Part shown: positions 50,197-63,088 of the stretch, one piece after another
Layout of the letters: each line of letters begins with the position of its first letter
Numbering within the stretch: position 1 is the stretch's first letter
Assembly: GCA_036986135.1 (NCBI GenBank)
Contig: BTQZ01000002.1
Coordinates: 62,001-126,000 of the forward strand
Length of the DNA: 64,000 nt
Origin: JADFRG01 sp036986135
Lineage (GTDB): Bacteria > Chloroflexota > Anaerolineae > Anaerolineales > E44-bin32
Direction of reading: 5' to 3'
Notes under the pieces: generated by a model
Told to the model about the DNA's origin: nothing
Seen by the model: the letters and a program-made list of their open reading frames with translations, nothing else
Database searches by the model: none
Program-made: the position numbers and the translations under genes

Positions 50197-51120
50197 ATGG
50201 ATAAAAAGAAGGAAGATCTGGGATTGTTAGGGCGCATTGTCGGATGGTTTAGGGGCACGAGACAAGACCAGGGCCCGGAACCTGACCTGGCCGATACTGC
50301 GCCGCTCAGTCCCGACAATCTCGATCAGATCCCCGGTGTAAAGATCCGCGAGAGCCTGGAGGCGGGAAGTGCACAGTCTGTAGGTTTGGAGCGTGAAAAC
50401 AACGAGGATTCGGTCTTCGTGATGTATGGGGCTTCGTATGGCGAGGAGCCGCTCCCGGAATTTGGCCTGTTTTGCGTGGCCGATGGGGCAGGAGGATTAG
50501 GACATGGAGAGCTGGCAAGCTCTATCGCGCTGAAGGCCGTGGTCAGCAGCCTGATGGAAAATGCGGTGCTCAAAGCGCTGCAACTCGATGAGACTGACCC
50601 GGCACCGAGTATTGAGGACATCGCGCGGCAGGCCATGGAGCATGCCAATGAGGAGGTTCTTGATTCGGCCATCGGAGGGGTAACGACGCTGACCGTGGCG
50701 CTGATCCTCAACGGGCAAATGGTTATTGGCCACGTCGGTGATAGCCGAGCGTACCTGGTTGAAAATGGCAAATCACGTGTGCTGACCCGTGACCACTCTT
50801 ACTCATGGCGCCTGGTCGAAATCGGGCAGATCACCCCAGAAGAAGCGATGGAGCATCCGAAGCGAAACCAACTGTGGAACGCTGTAGGGCAGGGCAATAA
50901 TCTGGTCATCGAAGTCGATACCTACCCGCAGCCACACGGAGGCTATCTGTTGCTTTGCTCGGATGGCCTTTGGGGAGAGGTCCCCGAAAATGAACTGAGT
51001 TCGGTGGTCACGCTATATGGGGAGCCGAATGAAGCATGTGAGGAACTCGTGCGCGCGGCCAATGCCGCTGGTGGGCCCGATAACATCACTGCCTTGCTGG
51101 TAGCCTTCCCTGGGATCTAA
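50197..51120 (+). CDS. PP2C-family serine/threonine phosphatase (soluble)
   Basis: A second PPM phosphatase of 307 residues, without a membrane helix. Metal-binding and core motifs are all present: ERENNEDSVFV, VADGAGGLGHGELAS, GGVTTLTVALILNGQMV, GHVGDSRAYLV, CSDGLWGEV and GGPDNITALLV. The N-terminal 50 residues are a basic/acidic, probably flexible extension (GRIVGWFRGTRQ). Unlike the anchored PP2C at 42217 it has its own transcription unit with a strong terminator. Its target kinase or substrate is not in the window. Confidence 0.93.
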   Translation: MDKKKEDLGLLGRIVGWFRGTRQDQGPEPDLADTAPLSPDNLDQIPGVKIRESLEAGSAQSVGLERENNEDSVFVMYGASYGEEPLPEFGLFCVADGAGGLGHGELASSIALKAVVSSLMENAVLKALQLDETDPAPSIEDIARQAMEHANEEVLDSAIGGVTTLTVALILNGQMVIGHVGDSRAYLVENGKSRVLTRDHSYSWRLVEIGQITPEEAMEHPKRNQLWNAVGQGNNLVIEVDTYPQPHGGYLLLCSDGLWGEVPENELSSVVTLYGEPNEACEELVRAANAAGGPDNITALLVAFPGI

Positions 51121-51153
51121 AGTTGGCGTTCTTAGACACGGTGATCATCCATA

Positions 51154-51185
51154 CCGGCCAGCATCAACTGCTGGCCGGCTTTTAT
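51154..51185 (+). terminator. Terminator after the soluble PP2C gene
   Basis: A perfect 10-bp stem CCGGCCAGCA/TGCTGGCCGG with a 5-base loop, then CTTTTAT. Confidence 0.9.
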
Positions 51186-51196
51186 CGAGCAGGAGA

Positions 51197-51308
51197 GGTA
51201 GTAAACAAGCGAACCGCCGAATGTGGGGGGTGCATCCGGCGGTCCAAAACGCTTCGGGGTACTACCGTCCGTGCAGGGGGAACACGATTTCGGTAGGTTC
51301 GTTCCCCT
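51197..51308. ncRNA. Candidate structured RNA: long rod hairpin plus second hairpin
   Basis: Three co-axial helices share one axis: GGTAGTA (51197-51203) with TACTACC (51260-51266), AAGCG with CGCTT, and ACCGCCG (51213-51219) with CGGCGGT (51237-51243). An ATG/CAT pair closes a loop containing six G. A second hairpin GGGGAAC/GTTCCCC spans 51277-51307. There is no open reading frame in this 260-bp gap. The downstream gene appears leaderless, so this is not its leader. The strand is undetermined and the family is not recognised. Confidence 0.4.
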
Positions 51309-51427
51309 GAGACAAGCCACCAATCTTTCGATCAGGGCCGTCCTGCGAGGATCTTATCACATGCGCCGGACGATTTGGATTAAGGGGATGTAAACGCCGA
51401 TTCCCGATACCGCTAAGGCCCCGCCTA

Positions 51428-51436
51428 TGCTATGAT
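51428..51436 (+). promoter_or_regulatory. Extended -10 promoter for a leaderless gene
   Basis: TGC-TATGAT (hexamer 51431-51436) ends eight bases before GTG 51445. Confidence 0.5.
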
Positions 51437-51444
51437 CCGCCGCC

Positions 51445-52182
51445 GTGGGAAGTGTGCGTCGACCTACATGGCGGCAGTTCTTGCCATTCTTGCTAATCAA
51501 TGTTGTGGTTTCCGCCGCGACGGTGCTCTTGGTACTCACCTTCTTTGGCCGGAGAGATTCGCTCCCAGCGGCGGTTCCTACGCCGACATTCGATGTAGCA
51601 AGTCGTTTGGAGAGTGCGATACCCACGCCCTCTCCCACGGTCCCACCTTCTCCCACTCCCGTGACCTACACCGTCCAGCCAGGCGACACGCTTGGAGCGA
51701 TTTCCGCCAAGCTTGAGATTCCGATTGAAAACCTCATGGCCGCCAACGGGCTCTCTAATCCAGATGCCCTATCGGCAGGCCAGGTCCTGACCCTTCCCTC
51801 GTCGGACGATCCGCTCCCTCCAACCGCTGAACCGCCAGGCGTGGTCATCACTGCCACACCCGAAGGGCTTCCTCAAGTCGTCATTCGCGGCGCGTACGAG
51901 CGCGAGAATCTTGAGCAGGAATTTATCTATCTCGAAAACATCGGAGGAGTTGCGGTCATGGCCGGATGGTCGCTCTATGACGGGGAGGGAAATACATTCA
52001 CGTTTTCTGGATTCACGCTGTATCGAGGAGGAGGCGTGAATGTCTATACGCGAGCCGGAAGCAATTCCGTAATCAATCTCTACTGGGGAATGGATGAACC
52101 TCTGTGGACCCCAGGGAAAGTGATCACGCTGCTAGATGATAAGGGTCAGGTTCACTCTACCTTCCGAGTTCCAGAAGGCTAG
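51445..52182 (+). CDS. Exported LysM and lamin-tail-domain protein
   Basis: A 245-residue protein with an N-terminal membrane anchor or signal (FLPFLLINVVVSAATVLLVL) and a Pro/Thr linker. A LysM domain (about 70-115; YTVQPGDTLGAISAKLEI, VLTLP) binds peptidoglycan. A C-terminal lamin-tail-like (LTD) beta-sandwich follows (FIYLENIGGVAVMAGWSLYD, and GGVNVYTRAG). It is probably a cell-wall-bound surface protein. The GTG start follows an extended -10 box by eight bases. The gene ends before a bidirectional terminator shared with tatA. Confidence 0.85.
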   Translation: MGSVRRPTWRQFLPFLLINVVVSAATVLLVLTFFGRRDSLPAAVPTPTFDVASRLESAIPTPSPTVPPSPTPVTYTVQPGDTLGAISAKLEIPIENLMAANGLSNPDALSAGQVLTLPSSDDPLPPTAEPPGVVITATPEGLPQVVIRGAYERENLEQEFIYLENIGGVAVMAGWSLYDGEGNTFTFSGFTLYRGGGVNVYTRAGSNSVINLYWGMDEPLWTPGKVITLLDDKGQVHSTFRVPEG

Positions 52183-52203
52183 CAAACCGGTGATCTGAAT
52201 AGA

Positions 52204-52233
52204 AAAACCCCGGCGATCTCACGCCGGGGTTTT
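52204..52233. terminator. Bidirectional terminator
   Basis: A perfect 12-bp stem AAAACCCCGGCG/CGCCGGGGTTTT with a 6-base loop lies between the convergent LysM/LTD gene and tatA. Confidence 0.9.
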
Positions 52234-52251
52234 ATTTTAAGGTTGTTTGAC

Positions 52252-52467
52252 TCAGTGCTCCGAATCGTTGGAAGCTTCCTCCTTATCGGATTCCTCATCG
52301 GATTCCTCACCGGATTCCTCATCCGTTTCATCATCTTGGATGCCCCGGCGGAATTCCCGGATGCCCTTGCCCAATTCGCCGCCCAGCCGGCCCAGCCGTC
52401 CAACGCCAAAGAGCAGCACGGCGATGATCAGGATGATGATGAGCTCAGTCGGCCCAAGGTTTGGCAT
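52252..52467 (-). CDS. tatA: Sec-independent translocase subunit TatA/E
   Basis: A 71-residue TatA-type pore subunit: a membrane helix at about 5-24 (LGPTELIIILIIAVLLFG), the hinge VGRLGRLGGELGKGIREF forming the amphipathic helix, and a very acidic Glu/Asp/Ser tail. The FG hinge motif is present. No tatC gene lies in the window. Confidence 0.92.
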   Translation of the reverse strand: MPNLGPTELIIILIIAVLLFGVGRLGRLGGELGKGIREFRRGIQDDETDEESGEESDEESDKEEASNDSEH

Positions 52468-52506
52468 GCTCGACTCCAGATCGTAATGTCCTCACGATTA
52501 TAGCCC

Positions 52507-52651
52507 GCTTCCCTCGTCGGCGGGAAGCCTAAGCACGGGAGCTTTGGGTGCCTTCAGGCAGGCGTGCAGCGGGCAAAGGAAAAATCGGCGTGGGCGAACA
52601 AGCGGGCGGCAGGCCGACGGAGAGAGCTCGCTCCCATACTCCGAAGCTCCC
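52507..52651. other. Gene-free region with two inverted repeats upstream of dnaX
   Basis: GCTTCCC (52507-52513) pairs with GGGAAGC (52522-52528), forming a small hairpin. GGGAGCTT (52537-52544) pairs with AAGCTCCC (52644-52651), which could close a rod of about 115 bases. Its size and place upstream of dnaX recall the SRP 4.5S RNA gene in other bacteria. However, I cannot find the conserved GTCAGG...GGAAG...AGCAGC core on either strand, so no RNA is called. Confidence 0.35.
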
Positions 52652-52710
52652 AGGCCCCCCTGCTCAACAGTACAATAGCTCACTAGATCCTAAGGCAACA
52701 AAAAGCGGAG

Positions 52711-54393
52711 ATGACACAGGCGCTGTATCGGCAGTGGAGACCCCTGACATGGTCTGAGGTTGTGGGCCAGGAGCATGTCGTGCGCACCTTGCAGAATGCG
52801 GTGAAGGCCGAGCGGCTTTCTCACGCCTACCTATTTTCCGGACCGCGCGGCACGGGCAAGACGAGCACGGCCAGGATCTTGGCCAAGGCGGTCAATTGCC
52901 TCGCAGAGTCCCTGGTGGATCGGCCCTGCAATGAGTGTAAGGCCTGTGTCGCGGTGAATGAGGGGCGCTATCTGGACCTCATTGAAATCGACGCAGCATC
53001 CAACACGAGTGTGGATGATGTCCGTGACTTACGAGACCGCATCAACTTCGCCCCCAACGAAGGTCGCTTCAAAGTCTATATTGTCGATGAAGTCCATATG
53101 TTGTCGACGGCCGCCTTCAACGCGCTGCTGAAGACCTTGGAAGAACCTCCACCGCATGCCATCTTTATCCTAGCCACCACGGAGGTGCACAAAATCCCCG
53201 CCACCGTGCTTTCCAGATGCCAGCGACATGAATTCAGGCGAATTCCGGTGGACGAGATATTGAGCTACCTCGAGGACAAGATCCAGGAAAGTGGCTTCGA
53301 AGTAGAGCCGGAAGCCTTAATGCTCATCGCTCGTCAAGCCACCGGCAGCCTGCGCGACGCGACTTCTCTGCTGGATCAACTGGTCTCGATGGGAGAGGTC
53401 GTAACTCTAGAACGGGCCCAGGAGGTATTGGGAACTGTGGTGGATGAGGCGGTAGGCGACCTCGTACAGGCGATTGCGGACGGGGAAATTGGAACGGGGC
53501 TAGAAATTATCAATAAGGCCATCGATGGGGGCATCGACCCGCGGCAGTTCGCGCGGCAAGTTGTCGAATGGCTGAGATCGCTGCTGTTGATCACCGCCGG
53601 CGAGAAGGTCAATTTGCAGAGCCAACCCATGATTGAACAGGCTGAATCCATGGGAACCGGGGGGATCCTGCCGGCAATGCACGCTTTCAGCCAGGCGACG
53701 CGTGGCGAGCGCACGGCATGGCAGCCGGGTTTAGCGCTTGAACTGGCTTTCATGGAGACCATTCAGCGATCAATAGAAGCCCGTGTTGGGTCGCCGGATA
53801 TCGAGCGTGCTGCGGATTCGGAGCATGAGCTCGAGAGCGAGCCGGAGGTGGGAGACCCACCCAATGGTGAACCGGGGCTCGAAGCTGCGCCCAAGGTCCT
53901 AGAAGAAGGGTCTCGGAGCGCCAAGGACGCGGTAGATGGTCGAGGGGAATCTCACCCAGGATCAGACTTTCAGCGGGTGCTCGATGCATGGCCGGAATTG
54001 CTGACCGCGGCCTATGGGCGGGATCCTCAGACGCAGGCCCTGCTGAATTCATGCAAGCCGCTTGGAGTGGACGACAACGCGCTCGTGCTGGGATTTCAGA
54101 GCGACCTGCTCAGGGAAAAGATGGAGAAGGGCCACAACCAGCAAATCGTCACCGAGGCGCTTGGCGAAGTGCTAGACGCAGAACTGGATGTTAGCTGCGT
54201 GCTGTTGAAGGATTGGGGAAGCAATCCGTCCACGGCTCCCTCGCCTCCTTTGCCTGAAGGCGGGATGGTTGCGGCTGCGCTGCGCGATCTCGGTGCGGAG
54301 GTTATCGATTATGGGCCTGAGACCGAGACGGATGGCGCAGATCCTGATCGGAAGAAAAGCACCGAAGACAATAAAGATGAGGAGGAGCGGTGA
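52711..54393 (+). CDS. dnaX: DNA polymerase III subunit gamma/tau
   Basis: A 560-residue clamp-loader ATPase. Walker A is GPRGTGKTSTA (residues 45-55), a four-Cys zinc module lies just after it (CLAE to CNECKAC), Walker B and DEXX box is VYIVDEVHML, and the sensor is TTEVHKIPATVLSRCQRHEF. The C-terminal 200 residues are an acidic linker and tau-like domain; I see no obvious slippery heptamer for a short gamma form. A TACAAT box is at 52671-52676 and GCGGAG precedes the ATG. First gene of the classic dnaX-ebfC-recR operon. Confidence 0.96.
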   Translation: MTQALYRQWRPLTWSEVVGQEHVVRTLQNAVKAERLSHAYLFSGPRGTGKTSTARILAKAVNCLAESLVDRPCNECKACVAVNEGRYLDLIEIDAASNTSVDDVRDLRDRINFAPNEGRFKVYIVDEVHMLSTAAFNALLKTLEEPPPHAIFILATTEVHKIPATVLSRCQRHEFRRIPVDEILSYLEDKIQESGFEVEPEALMLIARQATGSLRDATSLLDQLVSMGEVVTLERAQEVLGTVVDEAVGDLVQAIADGEIGTGLEIINKAIDGGIDPRQFARQVVEWLRSLLLITAGEKVNLQSQPMIEQAESMGTGGILPAMHAFSQATRGERTAWQPGLALELAFMETIQRSIEARVGSPDIERAADSEHELESEPEVGDPPNGEPGLEAAPKVLEEGSRSAKDAVDGRGESHPGSDFQRVLDAWPELLTAAYGRDPQTQALLNSCKPLGVDDNALVLGFQSDLLREKMEKGHNQQIVTEALGEVLDAELDVSCVLLKDWGSNPSTAPSPPLPEGGMVAAALRDLGAEVIDYGPETETDGADPDRKKSTEDNKDEEER

Positions 54394-54695
54394 AAAGCGA
54401 GGAAGAGGAAGGATCCCTGCGAAGCCGATTGGACCAAGAGCTGCGCAAAGCACAATCTGAGCTCGCCCAATCCAGTGTGGAAGCCACGGCCGGACGTGGC
54501 GCGGTGAAAATTACCATGTCAGGGACCCAGGAGTGCCTGAGCGTAGAAATTGGGGATGACATCCTTGAATCCGGCGATGTTCGGCAATTGGAAGGCCTGG
54601 TCCTGCTCGCGGTGAACCAGGCGATTCGAGACTCTCAACTCATGGCGGCCCGCCGACTGAGTCCGTTCTCCGGGGATCTCGACTTAAAACGATGA
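54390..54695 (+). CDS. ebfC: YbaB/EbfC nucleoid-associated family protein
   Basis: A 101-residue small DNA-binding protein of the YbaB/EbfC type, identified mainly by its position between dnaX and recR. It also has the family pattern of an N-terminal helix (RSRLDQELRKAQSELAQSSV), a beta hairpin (GAVKITMSGTQECLSVEIGD) and a C-terminal helix. Its sequence is divergent. GTG start in a GTGA overlap with dnaX; its stop overlaps the recR start (ATGA). Confidence 0.8.
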   Translation: MKSEEEEGSLRSRLDQELRKAQSELAQSSVEATAGRGAVKITMSGTQECLSVEIGDDILESGDVRQLEGLVLLAVNQAIRDSQLMAARRLSPFSGDLDLKR

Positions 54696-55300
54696 GCAGC
54701 GCCATGCCGCGCTCGGTTGAACGGCTGATTGAGGCCTTCGCGCGTCTTCCGGGGATAGGCCCTAAGACCGCCTCCCGACTCACCTATCACTTGCTACGTG
54801 CCTCGGAGGGCGAAAGTCAAGATCTGGCGGAGGCACTGGTGGCCGCCCGGGAGGGCACCGTTTTTTGTTCGCGGTGCTTCAATATAACTGCGAAGGAGGC
54901 CGATCCGTGCGATATCTGCGAGGATCACGGTCGGGAGGCGGCTGTGCTTTGTGTGGTAGAGGAACCCCTGGACGTGCTTGCTATCGAACGCACGGGCAGC
55001 TACGCGGGTCGATACCATGTGCTACATGGTGCAATTTCGCCGGTAGAGGGGATCGGTCCTGATGATCTTCGGATCCGTGAGTTGATCGCTCGAGTGGAGG
55101 CGGAGGGAATCGCAGAGCTTATCGTGGCCACCAATCCAACGCTGGAAGGTGAGGCCACAGCCATGTATCTCAAGGACGCGGTGCACGATCCGGAAGTGCG
55201 GATGACCCGCCTCGCGCGCGGCCTACCTGCCGGCGGCGATTTAGAGTATGCGGATGCTCGAACTCTTTCTGAGGCGCTGCAGGGACGGCGAGAAGTCTGA
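54692..55300 (+). CDS. recR: Recombination protein RecR
   Basis: A 202-residue RecR of the RecFOR repair pathway. N-terminal helix-hairpin-helix (FARLPGIGPKTASRLTYHLL), a four-Cys zinc finger (FCSRC, then CDICED), a Toprim domain (LCVVEEPLDVLAIERTG and TNPTLEGEATAMYL) and the C-terminal Walker-like GLPAGGDLEYAD. All parts of a full-length RecR are present. It ends about 70 bp before the rrn promoter. Confidence 0.97.
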   Translation: MSSAMPRSVERLIEAFARLPGIGPKTASRLTYHLLRASEGESQDLAEALVAAREGTVFCSRCFNITAKEADPCDICEDHGREAAVLCVVEEPLDVLAIERTGSYAGRYHVLHGAISPVEGIGPDDLRIRELIARVEAEGIAELIVATNPTLEGEATAMYLKDAVHDPEVRMTRLARGLPAGGDLEYADARTLSEALQGRREV

Positions 55301-55372
55301 GAGCAATGACGGCTAGGGGCTGGATCTGAATGGCGGCGCCTACTCCCTTGCTTCCCGGCCCAATAACGAACC

Positions 55373-55400
55373 TTGACTTCGGCCCAGTCCCCTTTATAAT
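55373..55400 (+). promoter_or_regulatory. rRNA operon promoter
   Basis: TTGACT (55373-55378), 16-base spacer, perfect TATAAT (55395-55400). It lies about 250 bp before the 16S gene. I see only one such promoter. Confidence 0.8.
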
Positions 55401-55652
55401 TGCCGTACAAGAAACCCGCGGTCTCGTCCCTACGGGGAAAGACCTGGACATTCGAAAGCGGTCAGAGACCTGGATCTTCCCAAATGGGTGGATCTGTACG
55501 GTCTGCCAGGGATGCCGATGTGAAGGAAGGATACATCGGCGTTTTATGTCGCGGGCGGCGCACCTTAACAACTGAATAGTGATAGGAAGCCAGTAATAAT
55601 GTTCGGGCTTTGTCTTTGAGAACCATCCCACATCTTCGGATGTGGTGAAGTT
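55401..55652 (+). other. rRNA leader with boxA-like element and cUUCGg hairpin
   Basis: The leader contains AACTGAATAG (also found before the 23S gene), a boxA-like TGTCTTTGAGAAC at 55611-55623, and hairpin CCACATC-TTCG-GATGTGG (55628-55645) just before the 16S sequence. These are typical antitermination and processing signals. Confidence 0.6.
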
Positions 55653-57171
<1,519 letters not shown>

Positions 57172-57399
57172 TAAGGGAGTGTTGAGCCGAAGCCTGCGGG
57201 CTGAGGCTCTACTCCAAACCGGAAATCCGCCCTACCTCGGTGTATGGGCGTCGAAGCCCCGAAAACCAGGTTTCCTATCGCTACTCAGTTGCTAAGGTGG
57301 AGGGGGCAATGCGCCCGACCTCCCGCGGAAAGCGGGTGGACAGAGAGCGCGAGGCCCGAGGGCCGAGCGTCCTGGCGAAGCCAGGGCACATTACTAAGC

Positions 57400-57476
57400 G
57401 GGCCTTTAGCTCAGTTGGTTAGAGCGTTCCTCTGATAAGGGAAAGGTCCCAGGTTCGAGTCCTGGAAGGCCCACCA
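57400..57476 (+). tRNA. tRNA-Ile (GAT) in the rRNA spacer
   Basis: Acceptor GGGCCTT/AAGGCCC, anticodon loop CTGATAA (anticodon GAT), T-arm CCAGGTTCGAGTCCTGG, CCA encoded. It lies 231 bp after 16S; that first spacer segment has no other recognisable feature. Confidence 0.97.
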
Positions 57477-57478
57477 AA

Positions 57479-57554
57479 GGGGATGTAGCTCAGCTGGGAG
57501 AGCGCCGCCTTTGCAAGGCGGAGGCCAGGGGTTCGAATCCCCTCATCTCCACCA
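57479..57554 (+). tRNA. tRNA-Ala (TGC) in the rRNA spacer
   Basis: Acceptor GGGGATG/CATCTCC, anticodon loop TTTGCAA (anticodon TGC), T-arm AGGGGTTCGAATCCCCT, CCA encoded. Two bases separate it from tRNA-Ile. Confidence 0.97.
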
Positions 57555-57753
57555 ACCGGCTTGCACGATAGGACCGAGCCGGACAAGGAGCAACAAACAA
57601 TCGGATACGAACCGGTTTTCGAGAACTGAATAGAACCGACCAGCATATTCGCCATGGAGTTTGAGGCGCGAGAGCGGGGTAGGGGCCCAGCTCGAGCTTC
57701 TGAAATCCTCCAAAATCCGGCCCGGCGGAATGCCGGGCCGCAGTGTGTCTAAG

Positions 57754-57818
57754 GGAGATTGCTTCGCTTGCAATGACAGCGATGACATTGCGGGGCGCGC
57801 AGCGCTGACGCAATCTCC
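57754..57818 (+). repeat. MITE-like palindromic element in the rRNA spacer
   Basis: Terminal inverted repeats GGAGATTGC (57754-57762) and GCAATCTCC (57810-57818) enclose a second inverted pair, GCAATGACA and TGACATTGC. The sequence resembles small palindromic repeats dispersed in many bacterial genomes (core GTCATTGCGA...GCAATCTCC). Only one copy is seen in this window. Confidence 0.55.
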
Positions 57819-58054
57819 AACACTCGTGGCAAATTGGCAACCGGGCTGTGAGGCAGATCCAAGTTTGATCAGAAAGACATCTGATCACAAGGGATCGGAA
57901 GCACAGCCGGGAGGCCAACCACCGGAAGAATCATGGTGCAGCGGCCCCCGGGGAGGCGGGTTTGGAAGGCCTTCCAACAGCAGTTGGAAGTTGGCCTGAC
58001 ACCCCGGGCTTGTGTTCGGGGCCGAAGACCCGCCGCCCTCAATCGGACCTTAAC

Positions 58055-61223
<3,169 letters not shown>

Positions 61224-61252
61224 AACAACTTCATACTGCTTCGCAGAATCGC

Positions 61253-61372
<120 letters not shown>

Positions 61373-61576
61373 GCTTTTCATTTAACCCCACACCTGCGGT
61401 CGGAGTGGGGAGCATAGAACGGAATCTGGACTTCCCAAGATCCGGAAGCCTGCTTCCTCAGCACAGATCGCGATCGGCTATTCGTTCCCTACTGCGTAGC
61501 GAACCATCCCCTCGAGCCCTACACCAACCTATTTGTACGGCGGGCCGCCGTCTTATTGGGCGATATTCCCGGGGGT

Positions 61577-61582
61577 TATAAT
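61577..61582 (+). promoter_or_regulatory. -10 box of the sigma-factor operon
   Basis: A perfect TATAAT ends ten bases before GTG 61593, implying a leaderless or almost leaderless message. Confidence 0.5.
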
Positions 61583-61592
61583 CCGCGACACG

Positions 61593-62174
61593 GTGACAAG
61601 TTACCGAACGCCCGACGATGCCACACTCATGCGCAAGGTCGCAGGTGGGGATCGGCGGGCATTTTTGGCTCTCTACGATAGCTACGCAGCCAAGGTCTAT
61701 GGGCTGGCATTGCGCGTTGTTAGCGACCCGATGACGGCGGAAGAGGTGACCCAGGATGCATTCGTTAGGCTGTGGACCCGGGCCGAGACCTTCAACCCGC
61801 ATCGCGGGAGGCTTTCCTCCTGGCTGCTCACCATCACGCGCCGGATAGCCATCGATCAAATTCGTCTTGAGGCTCGCCGTCCACCGGAATGGAAACCTTC
61901 CGACCCAGCAAAGGCAATGGAAAGCGTTCCGGACCCAGCAAGCCAAACCGAGGAAGCGCGCTGGGCAACCCTGAGGTTCGCCCTGGATAAGCTTCCTGAC
62001 GAACAGCGATCGGTCATTGAGCTTGCCTTCTATCACGGAATGTCGCACAGCCAAATCGCTGAGTACCAGTCCACCCCGCTTGGCACGGTGAAGACCCGAC
62101 TTCGGCTCGGCATGGAGAAATTGCGCCGGGAATGGGAACAGGGCACAAATCCAAATGACCCGGCTCAACGTTAA
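61593..62174 (+). CDS. ECF-family RNA polymerase sigma factor
   Basis: A 193-residue extracytoplasmic-function sigma factor. Region 2 is visible as ALYDSYAAKVYGLALRVVSD, EEVTQDAFVRLWTRAETF and RLSSWLLTITRRIAIDQIR. Region 4 is LPDEQRSVIELAFYHGMSHS, then TPLGTVKTRLRLGMEKLR. GTG 61593 is chosen over TTG 61533 because the latter lies upstream of the TATAAT box. It is followed by its membrane anti-sigma factor, so it is presumably held inactive until an envelope signal. The pairing resembles the SigK/RskA type. Confidence 0.93.
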   Translation: MTSYRTPDDATLMRKVAGGDRRAFLALYDSYAAKVYGLALRVVSDPMTAEEVTQDAFVRLWTRAETFNPHRGRLSSWLLTITRRIAIDQIRLEARRPPEWKPSDPAKAMESVPDPASQTEEARWATLRFALDKLPDEQRSVIELAFYHGMSHSQIAEYQSTPLGTVKTRLRLGMEKLRREWEQGTNPNDPAQR

Positions 62175-62197
62175 TAGGGTTGGAGAGTGTTGATCTG

Positions 62198-62932
62198 ATG
62201 GATCATAAGGCCGAAGAGCAACTGGCAGCGCATGCGCTAGGCGCCTTGGATTCCGAGGAGCGCCAATGGGTGGAGGTTCACTTAGATGGATGCACGCGGT
62301 GCCAGGCGGCGCTCGCGTCGTATGAGTCCGTTGCTGACGGGCTATTGCATGCACCGGATCGCATGCCTGTTCCAGGGGCCGTCCGCTCGCGCCTATCGAA
62401 GCAAATTGGCAGGCCAGCCGACCTCCCCAGATGGAGAAGCGCCGTCAAGGCAGTTCCCGCGGCAGGGTTGGCAATGGCTGTCGGACTGATCCTGCTCCTG
62501 GCGGTCAACCTTGGATTCCTGGTTCAAACTCAGCGGCTGTTGGACCAGGGTCAGGGCGCGCTTGCTCAGCAGCAAGCGGGGCTAACCGCGGCTGCCATTG
62601 CGAGCTACCCCAGCTCACAGGTGGCGGTGATCGAGGAAGACGGAGTGCGAGGAACCCTTGTTTACGATCCGAGCCTTCCGGTTGGAGTGATGTATGTCTG
62701 GGGACTTCAACCTCCCTCAGATGACCAGACGTACCAAACTTGGTTAGTCGACGCTGAAGGGCAGCGAACGAGTGCTGGCCTGCTTACATTCAGCGCAGAT
62801 CCAGGGTTCGGATGGCTAATGATTGAAGCGCCGACACCGATGGGAGAATTCAAGAGCCTGGGAGTGACCCTAGAGCCGGCCGGCGGCAGCGAGGCGCCCA
62901 CCGGCCCCCGCATCCTAGGCACTGATCTCTAG
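62198..62932 (+). CDS. Anti-sigma factor, RskA-like with zinc-finger N-terminus
   Basis: A 244-residue protein. The N-terminal anti-sigma domain has the H-x3-C-x2-C zinc motif (VHLDGCTRCQAAL). A membrane helix is at about 88-110 (GLAMAVGLILLLAVNLGFLV), and the extracytoplasmic RskA-type C-terminal domain follows (VLYVWGL-like YVWGLQPPSDDQTYQTWLVD, LGVTLEPAGGSEAPTGP). ATG 62198 is used; TTG 62180 is an in-frame alternative. It sits 23 bases after the sigma gene, as expected for a cognate pair. Confidence 0.9.
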   Translation: MDHKAEEQLAAHALGALDSEERQWVEVHLDGCTRCQAALASYESVADGLLHAPDRMPVPGAVRSRLSKQIGRPADLPRWRSAVKAVPAAGLAMAVGLILLLAVNLGFLVQTQRLLDQGQGALAQQQAGLTAAAIASYPSSQVAVIEEDGVRGTLVYDPSLPVGVMYVWGLQPPSDDQTYQTWLVDAEGQRTSAGLLTFSADPGFGWLMIEAPTPMGEFKSLGVTLEPAGGSEAPTGPRILGTDL

Positions 62933-63088
62933 CAATCCCTCCGAACTCATCTTCCCCACACTTTCGATAAATCCACTCCCTGCCACCTGAGTGGACTCAG
63001 CCACAAGTGGAGAGATCCAGATCGACCCATTGTGACGTATTGCCTATGACGCCGAACTTGAAAACGGCGCGATGCCAAAGGAGAAGAC

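Noticed and set aside
52537..52651. SRP 4.5S RNA upstream of dnaX
   Set aside because: Size and place fit, but the conserved GTCAGG / GGAAG / AGCAGC core is absent on both strands.
61386..61410. Intrinsic terminator of the rRNA operon
   Set aside because: The GC stem (CCCCAC/GTGGGG) is not followed by a T-run, so I do not call it.
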